IMG/VR virus record: IMGVR_UViG_3300035698_023116 | Span: 1 to 26,552 of that record | Origin: a virus | Strand: one strand, 5' to 3' | DNA length: 26,552 nt | Shown: piece after piece, positions 1 through 7,651 of the stretch | How positions within the stretch are numbered: position 1 is the stretch's first letter | How the letters are laid out: each line of letters opens with the position of its first letter | The notes under the pieces: generated by a model | The model's database searches: none | What the model saw: only the letters and a program-made list of their open reading frames with translations | Told to the model about the DNA's origin: nothing | Made by a program: the position numbers and the translations under genes

Positions 1-144
1 ACTATAGAGGCCGCTATGCGCTTTGGTTGCCATAGTGTCGGGATCGAACTCAATCCCGAGTATGCCGATATTGCAGTTGAGGCATTGACCCCTGTTTCTC
101 AGGTGGCTAAACAGGACGTATTTGGATGGTTATTCATTAAATAA
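1..144 (+). CDS. DNA methyltransferase, C-terminal fragment (start outside window)
   Basis: The first 47 codons are open from the window edge to a TAA and give the end of a protein containing FGCHSVGIELNPEYADIA. In DNA N6-adenine and N4-cytosine methyltransferases of the beta-type motif order, the S-adenosylmethionine-binding motif I lies near the C-terminus and is followed by just such a segment, where the acidic residue of the GIE(L/R)NPEY strand contacts the cofactor. The GxGT part of motif I would lie upstream of the window. The role inferred is methylation of phage DNA, for example to evade restriction; the target site cannot be read from this fragment. It could alternatively be a solitary host-type methylase. 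The last codons fall in an AT-rich stretch that continues into the next genes. Confidence 0.72.
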   Translation, partial: TIEAAMRFGCHSVGIELNPEYADIAVEALTPVSQVAKQDVFGWLFIK

Positions 145-535
145 TAGTCCATCTAATTTAGACTATATGAATAGAAGCAAACATCGTTTTTGTCATAATT
201 CTATTCAGTCTTGCGTTGTCGAATTAATAAAAAATGGTATAGTTGAATTTAACGAATCTAACGGAAAATATGAGGCTACAATATGAGTAATTCTTGGAAA
301 TATTTGGTAATAATTGAAGGTCCAGGCAAGATAAAGAAATTCAATTCTGCGTTAGGTAAAGATTATAAAGTTATTGCTACAAAAGGTCATTGTATAGATT
401 TGCCATCTAAAGGTATTAATATAAAAATTTCTCAAAATAAAAGAACTGCTAAATATGATTTTTTACCTAATTACCAAATTATGGATGATAAAAAAGATGT
501 AGTAAGTGATCTTATGAAATTATCCAAGCAAGCGA
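121..535. other. AT-rich island ending inside topA
   Basis: By hand count of 60-base blocks, G+C is about 53% and 48% in bases 1-120, then 18-32% in every block from 121 to 540 (25, 28, 30, 32, 27, 18 and 32%), then 50, 47 and 45% in the three blocks after 540. The island covers the last methyltransferase codons, the 39-codon ORF and about the first 84 codons of topA. The change inside the topA reading frame is abrupt, with no loss of frame or of Toprim motifs. This suggests a recombination joint, a replication or regulatory element, or selection on the 5' end of the message; the sequence alone does not decide. Confidence 0.7.
167..286 (+). CDS. small unknown protein, 39 aa, overlapping topA start
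   Basis: An ATG at 167 opens a 39-codon frame whose TGA stop overlaps the topA ATG as ATGA, the same coupling seen at several other junctions here. The product begins MNRSKHRFCHNSIQSC and ends NGKYEATI; no domain is recognised. There is no convincing Shine-Dalgarno sequence before it, and the whole frame lies in the AT-rich island where short open frames are less meaningful. Its case rests on exact coupling to topA and on filling the gap between methyltransferase and topA. It could instead be a leader peptide tuning topA translation, or spurious. Confidence 0.4.
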   Translation: MNRSKHRFCHNSIQSCVVELIKNGIVEFNESNGKYEATI

Positions 536-2322
536 CAATGGTTTATCTGATGACAGATTGTGACAGAGAGGGGGAGGCGATTGCATGGCACATCGCCAAT
601 TATCTCCCCAAAACAGTAAAGACCGTTAGAGCCGCAACGAATAGCCTAACAAAGAGCGCCATCGAAGCAGCCATGAAGAAGGCAGCGAAGATCGATAATG
701 ATCTCGTTCATAGCTACGAAGCTCGTCGCATACTTGATCGAGTAGTCGGTTATAAATGTTCGCATCTTGCCAAAACTGCAACAGGCGGAACTTCTGTTGG
801 TCGAGTCCAGTCTGCGGCTCTTCGTCTTATTGCTGAGCGAGAGCAAGATATCCGAAAGTTCAAGCCAGAAGAATATTGGGAGATCAAAGCAGAGCTTCTT
901 TCTTCTGGCAAGGATAAATTTTGGGCAAACCTGATTGATCCGGACAAGATGACCGTCAAGGACCAAAAGTCAGCCGAAGTAATTGTCAAGGCAGTTGAAA
1001 AGCAGGTTGTAACATGCACAAAGCATGAAGTTAAGACTCAGGCGAGCAGGCCGTATGCTCCATTTATAACTTCGACTCTTCAACAGTCAGCTTCGACCTT
1101 CCTTGGCATGTCGCAGAGTCAGTGTATGAACGCTGCTCAGAAGCTTTACGAGAGCGGAGACATTACTTATCATCGAACGGATTCCGTCAAGTTTTCGAAA
1201 GAGGGCATGAAGGATATTCGGTCCTACGTCTCTGCAACCTATGCTTCAAATTATCAGACATCAAGTCCAAACTATTACAAGACGACCGCTAAGAACGCTC
1301 AAGAAGGCCATGAAACAATCCGTCCAACAGATGTCAAAAAGCTGTCTGCCGGTGCTGATGCCTACCAAAAGCGTCTGTATGACATGATCTGGAAGCGAGC
1401 AGTCTCATCTCAGATGACTGATGCTCAAACAGAGCGGATTGTTGCTGAATTCGAGGTCAAGAAGTATAAGTTTGAAACCCGAGGCGCTCGACAGTTGTTC
1501 GATGGTTGGAGGAAAGTCTGGTCGTATGGCGGCAGTTCCGATATTCTTTTGCCTCTCATAGCAGAAAAAGACAAGTTCGATATCATAGATGTTGAATCGG
1601 ACCAGAAGTTCACTCAGCCTCCGCCTAGATATTCTTCTGCTTCGTTTGTCAAGACGCTTGAGAAGCAAGGTATCGGTCGTCCCTCTACTTTTGAGTCCAT
1701 TACTCGAACGCTTAAAGATAGAGGGTACATTGAAATGAAGGCTAAGGCTTTTCAGGGGACCGATCTCGGTATTGGAGTCGTTGAGTTCCTAAAGAAAGCC
1801 AATTTTTGTTTCATAGACTTGGCCTTTACCGCTTCGATGGAAGACGATCTTGACAAGGTGGCTGAATCAAAGTTATCCAAAGAGAATGTTCTTCATAACT
1901 TCTATTCTCGTTTACTAAAAGATATCGAGGCTGGCAAGCTACTCAAAGATCAATTGCAACATACATCGGAGGCTTGTCCTGACTGCTCTAAACCTCTACT
2001 CATGAAGCATGGCACTTATGGCTCGTTCTTTGCCTGCGAAGATCGCAAGGGTTGCGGTTTTACTGCGAACGTTGGCGAAGACGGAAAACCCAAAGCCAAG
2101 GAGCCCCCGAAGCCCAAGGAATATGGAAAAGATCCGTGTCCTGATTGCGGCGAGCAGATGATAAAGAGAGAGAGCAAGTTTGGAGTTTTTTACGGTTGTT
2201 CTAAGTTTCCAAAGTGTCGGGGCATGCGAGACGAAGCTGGCGATCCGATAGTAAAGAAGGCCAAGTCAAAAAAGAAATGGTCAAAGAAGAAATCTAGTGG
2301 CAAGTCCAAGAAAACAAAATGA
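283..2322 (+). CDS. topA: DNA topoisomerase I (type IA)
   Basis: This enzyme relaxes negatively supercoiled DNA by cutting one strand through a 5'-phosphotyrosine link. The Toprim domain opens with LVIIEGPGK (catalytic Glu12, Lys16; most bacterial enzymes have ESPAK here) and carries DCDREGEAIAWH at about 92-103 with the metal-binding acidic residues. The core includes SVGRVQSAALRL near 171, the catalytic tyrosine in ITYHRTDS (Tyr296) and GIGRPSTFESI. Two C-terminal four-cysteine zinc ribbons begin at CPDC and are followed by a lysine/serine-rich tail. At 679 residues it matches shorter bacterial TopA proteins rather than the 865 residues of the E. coli enzyme. The ATG overlaps the stop of the 39-codon ORF. 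The first 84 or so codons are far richer in A+T than the rest. It leads a tightly packed replication gene set and probably manages supercoiling during phage replication and transcription. Confidence 0.96.
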   Translation: MSNSWKYLVIIEGPGKIKKFNSALGKDYKVIATKGHCIDLPSKGINIKISQNKRTAKYDFLPNYQIMDDKKDVVSDLMKLSKQATMVYLMTDCDREGEAIAWHIANYLPKTVKTVRAATNSLTKSAIEAAMKKAAKIDNDLVHSYEARRILDRVVGYKCSHLAKTATGGTSVGRVQSAALRLIAEREQDIRKFKPEEYWEIKAELLSSGKDKFWANLIDPDKMTVKDQKSAEVIVKAVEKQVVTCTKHEVKTQASRPYAPFITSTLQQSASTFLGMSQSQCMNAAQKLYESGDITYHRTDSVKFSKEGMKDIRSYVSATYASNYQTSSPNYYKTTAKNAQEGHETIRPTDVKKLSAGADAYQKRLYDMIWKRAVSSQMTDAQTERIVAEFEVKKYKFETRGARQLFDGWRKVWSYGGSSDILLPLIAEKDKFDIIDVESDQKFTQPPPRYSSASFVKTLEKQGIGRPSTFESITRTLKDRGYIEMKAKAFQGTDLGIGVVEFLKKANFCFIDLAFTASMEDDLDKVAESKLSKENVLHNFYSRLLKDIEAGKLLKDQLQHTSEACPDCSKPLLMKHGTYGSFFACEDRKGCGFTANVGEDGKPKAKEPPKPKEYGKDPCPDCGEQMIKRESKFGVFYGCSKFPKCRGMRDEAGDPIVKKAKSKKKWSKKKSSGKSKKTK

Positions 2323-2596
2323 ACCAGACCCGTCTATTGATAGGCGTAAGCGCCAATGGCTTCCTAATACGGAAAAAGAGGCTTCTGTAATCAGGCGTTT
2401 CCTTGGTCTCTGCCAAGAGAAGTTACCCTCGGCAGTCATAGTCGAAACACCTCAGTCTGTTTTGCAGCAGACAGTGGACAAGATACTTGCTGACGAAGTT
2501 AGTTTTGAGCAGCTACAAGAATTGGATATGGACGAGTTTTACGATTACTTGATTGGTCAAAGGAGGCTGTTTGATGACTTGCAGTCGGGAGATTAG
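2297..2596 (+). CDS. unknown protein, 99 aa
   Basis: A GTG start at 2297 lies inside the lysine-rich tail of topA and gives a protein rich in charged residues: a basic start (SPRKQNEPDPSIDRRKRQW), then predicted helices ending in an acidic segment (ELDMDEFYDYLIG). No family is recognised. The next gene starts inside its last codons, so it sits in the translationally linked series. A competing ATG at 2319, overlapping the topA stop as ATGA, is in another frame and stops after 23 codons, which is why the longer GTG frame is preferred. Start choice is uncertain; function is unknown. Confidence 0.6.
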   Translation: MASPRKQNEPDPSIDRRKRQWLPNTEKEASVIRRFLGLCQEKLPSAVIVETPQSVLQQTVDKILADEVSFEQLQELDMDEFYDYLIGQRRLFDDLQSGD

Positions 2597-2807
2597 AGGC
2601 CTCAAGGCCGGTAGGTATTTTGGGTCGGACGGAGCATCTGTTATTGTCATTGATCGCAATGATGATGGTGTAAATATCGAGATCGCCGACGTTGAAGCCG
2701 ATAGCGTTTATAAGTTCGTCATCCCTTTAGATGCCGAACCGAATAATGAAGTACCGTTTGTGTTTCAAACGTTGAAAGAACAAAGAGAATTAGAACAGGA
2801 GTTGTAA
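2574..2807 (+). CDS. unknown small protein, 77 aa
   Basis: The ATG at 2574 is chosen over an upstream TTG at 2553 because a perfect AGGAGG lies at 2561-2566, seven bases before it. The product begins MTCSREIRGLKAGRYFGSDG and alternates short hydrophobic runs (ASVIVIDR, VNIEIADVEA, VYKFVIPLDAE) with turns, which suggests a small beta-rich fold, ending in a helix EQRELEQEL. The start overlaps the preceding gene by 23 bases, and its TAA is directly followed by the next ATG. No homologue is recognised; a small beta-barrel accessory protein is only a guess. Confidence 0.68.
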   Translation: MTCSREIRGLKAGRYFGSDGASVIVIDRNDDGVNIEIADVEADSVYKFVIPLDAEPNNEVPFVFQTLKEQRELEQEL

Positions 2808-3248
2808 ATGCCGCAAGTTGCACCTAATTACGAAGAGTTGCCCGAGTTTATCCATATGGCTGATCAATTGATCGACCGTTTCCCTGAGATGTTTGGAGGG
2901 ATCGATCTTGGTCGAATTGCTGCTTTCGCGATTACAAACAAGGATCGCAAGGATGAATCAAAGCCCATTTGGGAAGTCGTTTCAGTAAAGCCGCCCGTCA
3001 GTATTTTGTGTAACAAAGACTACATCATCAATGTCTATCAGAATAGCTATGAAGCTCTTGGTGAAAAGCATCGAGTAGCGCTCGTTGCCGATGCCATGAA
3101 TGCCATCTCCACTGAAGGCAAGGGCAAGGTAAACCCGAAAGACCTAAAGGAGTATGCGGTCATGGTTCGAACTCTTGGAGTAGACTTCATGGATAATCCA
3201 AATATTCCAGACTTGCTAAGTGACGATGTAGACTGGGTTCGAGGCTAA
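2808..3248 (+). CDS. phage metallopeptidase-like protein, active site lost
   Basis: The 146-residue protein follows the plan I know from the putative phage metallopeptidase family: an N-terminal helix, a central hydrophobic strand (here DYIINVYQ), a helix ending in the zinc motif, then a lysine-rich turn with K-H-D-L-E-E-F and a conserved arginine/glycine segment. Here the end of the helix reads RVALVADAMNAIS where family members carry ALLDHELCH, so the HExxH residues are replaced by Asp95, Ala96 and Ala99; the later histidine is Lys111 in NPKDLKEY. Zinc peptidase activity is therefore unlikely. The tail VRTLGVDF and IPDLL keeps the family pattern. It starts one base after the previous stop. 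It may be a structural or binding derivative of the fold. The family assignment is from memory of the pattern and needs a profile search. Confidence 0.6.
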   Translation: MPQVAPNYEELPEFIHMADQLIDRFPEMFGGIDLGRIAAFAITNKDRKDESKPIWEVVSVKPPVSILCNKDYIINVYQNSYEALGEKHRVALVADAMNAISTEGKGKVNPKDLKEYAVMVRTLGVDFMDNPNIPDLLSDDVDWVRG

Positions 3249-3278
3249 GCTAATACCCTAATTTAGAAGGAGAACACG

Positions 3279-3704
3279 ATGAAATTTCAGGTACTATCAA
3301 CTGATGAATACGGGCAGACTTCAATTCTGAATACGCTGCCAACCCTTAAGGATGCTCGTAAATTCCTTGGGGACCAAGTAAGTGACCTCAACTTTTCCAA
3401 TGCTTTGACTACTGACGACAAGTTCAGGACCGTCGAGGCGTATGGCGTTGAGTTTGTTGATGGAGACGAGGTTCAAGAGGAACTCGTTTATTCTGGTAAC
3501 ACGAGCGATGGAAGGCCGAGAGTCCTAGTCCCTAGCGGCGATGGTTATTCCAATGAGGTTGTTGGAGATCGGGTAGTTCGCATTATGCTCGGAAGCAATG
3601 AAGGCAACCCGTTCTTCCTTAAGACCATCAAGGGCGAAGCTGTTTCCAGTTTGAAGCATGAGCTTCTTGAAGGTAAGACTCAATTTTTCATTAGGGTGGT
3701 GTAA
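3279..3704 (+). CDS. unknown protein, 141 aa
   Basis: A strong AGAAGGAG stands seven bases before the ATG, so this gene can be translated independently of its upstream neighbour, from which it is separated by 30 bases. The product begins MKFQVLSTDEYGQTSILNTL and has a helical segment (TLKDARKFLGDQV) followed by beta-like stretches (VEAYGVEFVDGDEV, RPRVLVPSGDGY, DRVVRIMLGS, KTQFFIRVV). No signal peptide or membrane segment is visible, and no family is recognised. Its TAA abuts the ATG of the dNMP kinase gene, which places it in the nucleotide and replication module; that says nothing certain about its role. Confidence 0.72.
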   Translation: MKFQVLSTDEYGQTSILNTLPTLKDARKFLGDQVSDLNFSNALTTDDKFRTVEAYGVEFVDGDEVQEELVYSGNTSDGRPRVLVPSGDGYSNEVVGDRVVRIMLGSNEGNPFFLKTIKGEAVSSLKHELLEGKTQFFIRVV

Positions 3705-4421
3705 ATGGCTTTTTTGCTAGCAGTTTCGGGTAAGAAACAGAGCGGCAAAGATACCCTAGTCAACTTCATCAACCCTTTTCTTGAAGCGGCGGGAAAGGTA
3801 GAACAGTTTACCTTTGCTGATCAACTCAAGAAGTTTCTAGTTGAAGGAATGGGTCTTGAGCCGTCGAGTGCTTGGGGTTCGAACGAAGAAAAAAATCTCC
3901 CCACGAACTATGTTTGGGACAGACTCCCTTACGAGATTCGTAAAGCGAATGCTTTTCCGGGCACGACCGATGTTAGGTCAGGTCCAATGAGCGGCAGAGA
4001 GATCATGCAGGTGTTCGGAACGGATATCATGCGCGAGTTTTTTGACGATCGCATATGGGTCAATGCATGCTTCCGAACTATCGCATTTTCCGATCCGGAC
4101 TTTGCTTTGCTTCCAGATATGAGGTTTCCCTCTGAAGTCAGTCCATGGATAGAAGAAGGCGGATACATTATTCGCTTGATGCGAGACGTATCTGAGGGCG
4201 ACAGGCATGCAAGCGAGACATCGCTTGATGATTGGGATTGGGAACAGTATGGTAATCGAGTCTTGCTTATACCTCAAGATGCTAGCAAAGAGCAGTGTTC
4301 TTCTATGACGATGCAGTGGTTGACGCCTCTGATCGATGACTATCTTGCCGATTACTCAAATTACAATGCTCGCATGGAAGCTCTCCGCATATCCACAAGC
4401 ATCAAGATCAGGATGGATTGA
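3705..4421 (+). CDS. deoxynucleoside monophosphate kinase (T4 gp1-like)
   Basis: The protein (238 aa) starts with a P-loop, GKKQSGKDT at residues 9-17, of the GxxxxGKD type used by phage dNMP kinases, which transfer phosphate from ATP to dNMPs to feed the dNTP pool. Further family features are FADQLKKFL after the first strand, GREIMQVFGTDIMREFFDDRIW in the middle and LLPDMRFPSEVSPW followed by GGYIIRLMRD, the pattern D-x-R-F-P-x-E of this group. Its size is close to that of T4 gp1 (about 241 aa). It lies immediately before the clamp-loader gene with no gap, consistent with supply of precursors for phage DNA synthesis. Substrate range cannot be read from sequence. Confidence 0.87.
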   Translation: MAFLLAVSGKKQSGKDTLVNFINPFLEAAGKVEQFTFADQLKKFLVEGMGLEPSSAWGSNEEKNLPTNYVWDRLPYEIRKANAFPGTTDVRSGPMSGREIMQVFGTDIMREFFDDRIWVNACFRTIAFSDPDFALLPDMRFPSEVSPWIEEGGYIIRLMRDVSEGDRHASETSLDDWDWEQYGNRVLLIPQDASKEQCSSMTMQWLTPLIDDYLADYSNYNARMEALRISTSIKIRMD

Positions 4422-5555
4422 ATGAACAAAGACGCTTTCGCTCTGAAGTATCGGCCCAAGAAGATAGGCGATCTCGTTGGTCAGGATCATGTCAAGCAAG
4501 TATTGACGAACTCGATCAACAAGAACAAGTTTCATCACGCTTATATTTTCGCGGGAAAGTTCGGTTGTGGCAAAACGAGTACCGCTCGCATATTCGCTGC
4601 TTCTGTAAACAATCCAAAGGGCTCTTCTCTTGAACCTGACCTCGATAGCGACATCGTTCAGAGGATATTTGCTGGCAAGCATCCTGATGTCAAGGAACTC
4701 GATGCGGCTGCGACCAGAAGTATCGATGATATTCGAGAGATCAAACAGGAAATTCAATACAATCCCATTGAATGCCGCAAGAGGTTTGTCATTCTGGACG
4801 AGTGCCACAGGCTAACCGGTGCTGCTGCTGAGGCCGCTCTGAAGATGATCGAGGAGCCTCCTCCGAATGTCATTTTCATTCTCTGCACGACTGATGCAGA
4901 CAAGCTCAAAGACACGATACATAGCCGATGTTTGCCTTTGCGGTTCAATAAGATTGCTTGGAATCTAATTCACCAGCATCTCAAGCATGTAGCAGATCAG
5001 GAAGGTTTGCAGTATGATGAGAAGGCGTTAAAGATAGCTGCCCGCAAATCCAAAGGTTCTCTGCGGAATGCTCTTCAGAATCTCCAAATGCTGGTCACTT
5101 TTTCAGGCGACGAGGGCATTACGGCTGAAATAGCCAAACAAGCCTTATCCGCTGTTGATGAAAGACATTACTTCGAGTTGGTCGATGCTATTATTAAGCC
5201 CGACGCTGGACAAGCAATGCGAATCATCGATCTCATGATAGCTGATGGTCGCGATGTCGGGGAGGTTCTGGACGGCTTTGTTGGTCATCTTAGGAACTTA
5301 CTGATTGTCAAGACCTGCCCCTCTACCAAGGGTCTAATGTATGCAACCGATGACGACGCAAAAAGATACTTGCACCAACTTGAACAGATACCTGGCGACA
5401 ATAAAGCCGGAGTTCTTGTTGAAATGATTGGATTCCTCGCTGAGGCAAGCAGAGGAATCTCTCTGAACCTCAATCCGCAAGTCATGTTTGAAGCATTCGT
5501 TGTTCGCTGCATCATTAGAGTCCATGATCACAAGAGGACGGCTCAAAGCACTTAA
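4422..5555 (+). CDS. dnaX: clamp-loader ATPase, DnaX (gamma/tau)-like
   Basis: This AAA+ protein (377 aa) should open and load the sliding clamp using ATP. Visible motifs are YRPKKIGDLVGQ near the start, Walker A GKFGCGKT (45-52), IDDIREIKQEIQYNP, Walker B FVILDECH (Asp126, Glu127), the helix AALKMIEEPPPNVIF, sensor-1 CTTD (155-158) and the SRC motif with arginine finger Arg169. In cellular DnaX four cysteines form a zinc module after Walker A; here that stretch (about 60-90) has no cysteine at all. There is also no long tau-type C-terminal extension, so it resembles gamma. The ATG follows directly on the dNMP kinase stop. A single DnaX-like ATPase plus the HolA-like protein downstream could form a two-gene loader like T4 gp44/gp62. 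Confidence 0.9.
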   Translation: MNKDAFALKYRPKKIGDLVGQDHVKQVLTNSINKNKFHHAYIFAGKFGCGKTSTARIFAASVNNPKGSSLEPDLDSDIVQRIFAGKHPDVKELDAAATRSIDDIREIKQEIQYNPIECRKRFVILDECHRLTGAAAEAALKMIEEPPPNVIFILCTTDADKLKDTIHSRCLPLRFNKIAWNLIHQHLKHVADQEGLQYDEKALKIAARKSKGSLRNALQNLQMLVTFSGDEGITAEIAKQALSAVDERHYFELVDAIIKPDAGQAMRIIDLMIADGRDVGEVLDGFVGHLRNLLIVKTCPSTKGLMYATDDDAKRYLHQLEQIPGDNKAGVLVEMIGFLAEASRGISLNLNPQVMFEAFVVRCIIRVHDHKRTAQST

Positions 5556-5567
5556 GGAACAAAATCT

Positions 5568-6356
5568 ATGCCTCGACCTAAAAAGGTCGGGGCCTCTAAG
5601 TCTAAAGCAACTAAGAAGACTACCAAGAAGAAAACAGAGCCGGTTCTATCAGAAGAAGAACTAGAAGCTCAGCGTTGCGAGGAACTGGTTAGCACGATCA
5701 GAACCTCCATCAAGAAGAAAGAAGTCGATGAAGCATTCAATGAGATTGCAATCAGGCTAAGGCCCCGAATACAAAAACTAGTTAATAGATTCAATATAGC
5801 TGGTTTTGATTCTTCAGATATTATGCAAGAGGCGCTCTACGCTCTCAGGTATAAGGCTATTAAAGACTACAATCCTGAACGAGGCAACGGCATCGGCTGG
5901 GCTCCGTTTGACAGATTTGCGGTTCTATGTATACGCCGACATTTGTCTACTGAATACAAAACAAGTCATCAGAATAAGAAGAAGGTTCTGAACTCTAGTA
6001 TTTCGCTTAATCAGGAATTTATTAGAGCCGGACCTGGCGAAGACCTTTCATTGATTAGCATTATTGCGGCTGATGACGAGCCCATAATTGATCAATTAGA
6101 GGATAAAGAATACTATATGGACCTTATGACTCGACTCCTCAAGAGTCTGTCCTCTTTTGAGAAAGAAGTGTTTGTGCTTTATGCTCAAAGGTATTCGTAT
6201 GAGGAAATTGCTGATCTAATCAATGAGAAGCGTGTCAAAGTCAAAGTCAATATCAAGGGAGTCGATAATGCTCTTAGCAGGATCAAGCAGAAAGCCAAAA
6301 CGATCTTGTATCAATATGAGCAGTGCAATAGTAATGACAAAGACGACGAACTGTAG
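5568..6356 (+). CDS. RNA polymerase sigma factor, SigH-like
   Basis: This 262-residue protein would direct RNA polymerase to phage promoters. A lysine-rich N-terminal tail (1-25) precedes the sigma core. Region 2 is clear at about 79-127: GFDSSDIMQEALYAL, then AIKDYNPERG and FDRFAVLCIRRHL. Region 4 lies at about 190-245: LSSFEKEVFVLYAQRYSYEEIADLI and KGVDNALSRIKQKAK, close to the pattern of the Bacillus SigH group. Between the two helix-turn-helix halves are extra residues (KRVKVKVNI) encoded by tandem 6-base units. An AAGGAA precedes the ATG. The gene sits between the DnaX-like and DnaN-like genes, a position that suggests replication-linked transcription. Its target promoters are not identified. 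Confidence 0.9.
   Translation: MPRPKKVGASKSKATKKTTKKKTEPVLSEEELEAQRCEELVSTIRTSIKKKEVDEAFNEIAIRLRPRIQKLVNRFNIAGFDSSDIMQEALYALRYKAIKDYNPERGNGIGWAPFDRFAVLCIRRHLSTEYKTSHQNKKKVLNSSISLNQEFIRAGPGEDLSLISIIAADDEPIIDQLEDKEYYMDLMTRLLKSLSSFEKEVFVLYAQRYSYEEIADLINEKRVKVKVNIKGVDNALSRIKQKAKTILYQYEQCNSNDKDDEL
6234..6251 (+). repeat. tandem 6-base repeat in sigma region 4
   Basis: Two exact GTCAAA units followed by GTCAAT encode VKVKVN. They fall between the two halves of the helix-turn-helix of the sigma factor, where SigH-type proteins have a shorter turn. The repeat keeps the frame, so loss or gain of a unit would change the turn by two residues. Confidence 0.6.
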
Positions 6357-6368
6357 AAGGAGTAATTG

Positions 6369-7646
6369 ATGAAGTTCAAAGTTCGCAAAAAAGGTTTCAG
6401 CCTAGCGACGGATGTAGCAGTTGCGGTAGCAACGACAAATGGGATTAAGGATTACGAGAATGCGGGCAGGTTGACCCTTATCGCTGATAAGGAAGGCATA
6501 ACTGCTTTTGCGGACAATGGTCTTGTTCAGATGAAGAACGATCTGTTCAATGACGATTTTCCTGATCTTGATTACGAGTTCGAAGAGAACGGTTCGGTTA
6601 CGGTTCGAGCCAAAGAGTTCCAAGAGGTCTTGTCGTCGTTTAATGACGGTGACACGATTCACATGGAACTCTTTTCTGATGGCGACTCAGGCCAAGATCT
6701 TCGCTTTATTAGCGCGAGCGATAATGAGGTCTATCAGTCTCTTTCAACTCTTCCTAATGCAATTCATTTCCCTCAAATCGTTGAGGATCAACTTGAGACG
6801 GTTGACTCTTCATTCGAGATTCGGAGAGACATTTTTGGTATTGCTTCCAATCGTCTAGCCTTTGCCCGAGGGTTTGAGGATTACCGTCCCGAGTATCAGT
6901 ATTGGGTTATTCGAGCCAGCAAAGACTCGATTCGTTTCGCGGCGGGCTCAGGCGGTCGATTCGCCATTCTTGACTACGAGGGCAGCGGCTTGTCCAACGC
7001 TACCGAGGACACAAATGTTCTAATCCCCGGCGTTCAGTCTCTCATTCTTGGCAAGGTTATTGCAAAAATCCATGATGAACAGGTTCGAGTCATTCCTCTT
7101 GAGAATCATCTTGTTGTCAGAACAGACAACCTGATTATGTCTATGCCAAATTATGAGCCGGACATGCAATGGCCCGATGAGAACAAGTATCTCGATAGGA
7201 CGAGCAAGTATCGCATGGTAACAAGGCTCGGTGATTGGCCCTCTATTGTCAAGGGCATCCTTGCAACTCGCGATGATGACTTCAAGCAATCTAATCGCTT
7301 CCATGTCGCCACCTTTACCATCAAGCCAGATTCTAACGAAATCCTGGCAGAGGCTTCTAGCGGATCTATGCGGGCACGACGCAAGGCTCGTATCTCTGAT
7401 TTCAAAGGCGATCTACCTGCTGGTCATAAGATTCGCCTCGAATCCGCATACGTTGCTGAGGCATTCCGTTCTGCTTCCGAGGATGACTACGCTCAATGGG
7501 AGTTTGATGATGAGGGCGTATTGATCTTGCGCTTCTTTGCTTCTCCTGACATTGGCGATCCGTCTGACTTTGCCAAGGTTAACGAGGCAACCGGTCTCAA
7601 GGAAAGATACTCCATGTTTATTGCCACCCATGGCGAAGACACCTAA
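6369..7646 (+). CDS. dnaN: sliding clamp, DnaN (beta)-like
   Basis: The beta clamp is a ring that tethers DNA polymerase and other enzymes to DNA. The 425-residue length, somewhat above the usual 365-380, suits three clamp domains. Signs of the family are the domain-2 opening with SNRLAFARGFEDYRPEYQYWVI (compare the common pattern of a helix ending in FA-S-D-E-R-P), the domain-3 helix GHKIRLESAYVAEAF with following strands VLILRFFASP, and the alternating strand layout throughout. Similarity is distant. The ATG at 6369 is preferred to a TTG three bases upstream because GAAGGAG ends six bases before it. It lies between the sigma gene and the delta-subunit gene. A hairpin follows the stop. Function as a clamp is supported mainly by family pattern plus two clamp-loader neighbours. 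Confidence 0.75.
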   Translation: MKFKVRKKGFSLATDVAVAVATTNGIKDYENAGRLTLIADKEGITAFADNGLVQMKNDLFNDDFPDLDYEFEENGSVTVRAKEFQEVLSSFNDGDTIHMELFSDGDSGQDLRFISASDNEVYQSLSTLPNAIHFPQIVEDQLETVDSSFEIRRDIFGIASNRLAFARGFEDYRPEYQYWVIRASKDSIRFAAGSGGRFAILDYEGSGLSNATEDTNVLIPGVQSLILGKVIAKIHDEQVRVIPLENHLVVRTDNLIMSMPNYEPDMQWPDENKYLDRTSKYRMVTRLGDWPSIVKGILATRDDDFKQSNRFHVATFTIKPDSNEILAEASSGSMRARRKARISDFKGDLPAGHKIRLESAYVAEAFRSASEDDYAQWEFDDEGVLILRFFASPDIGDPSDFAKVNEATGLKERYSMFIATHGEDT

Positions 7647-7651
7647 TTTCT

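Noticed and set aside
144-166. Inverted repeat ATAGTC/GACTAT after the methyltransferase stop
   Set aside because: Only six AT-rich pairs with an eleven-base loop and no following T run; in DNA this AT-rich such repeats are expected by chance.
2319-2390. ATG overlapping the topA stop as a gene start
   Set aside because: The frame stops after 23 codons, while the GTG frame from 2297 runs to the next gene.
4356-4808. 150-codon - strand frame over the dNMP kinase/DnaX junction
   Set aside because: It lies fully opposite two well-supported genes with conserved motifs and shows no family pattern of its own.
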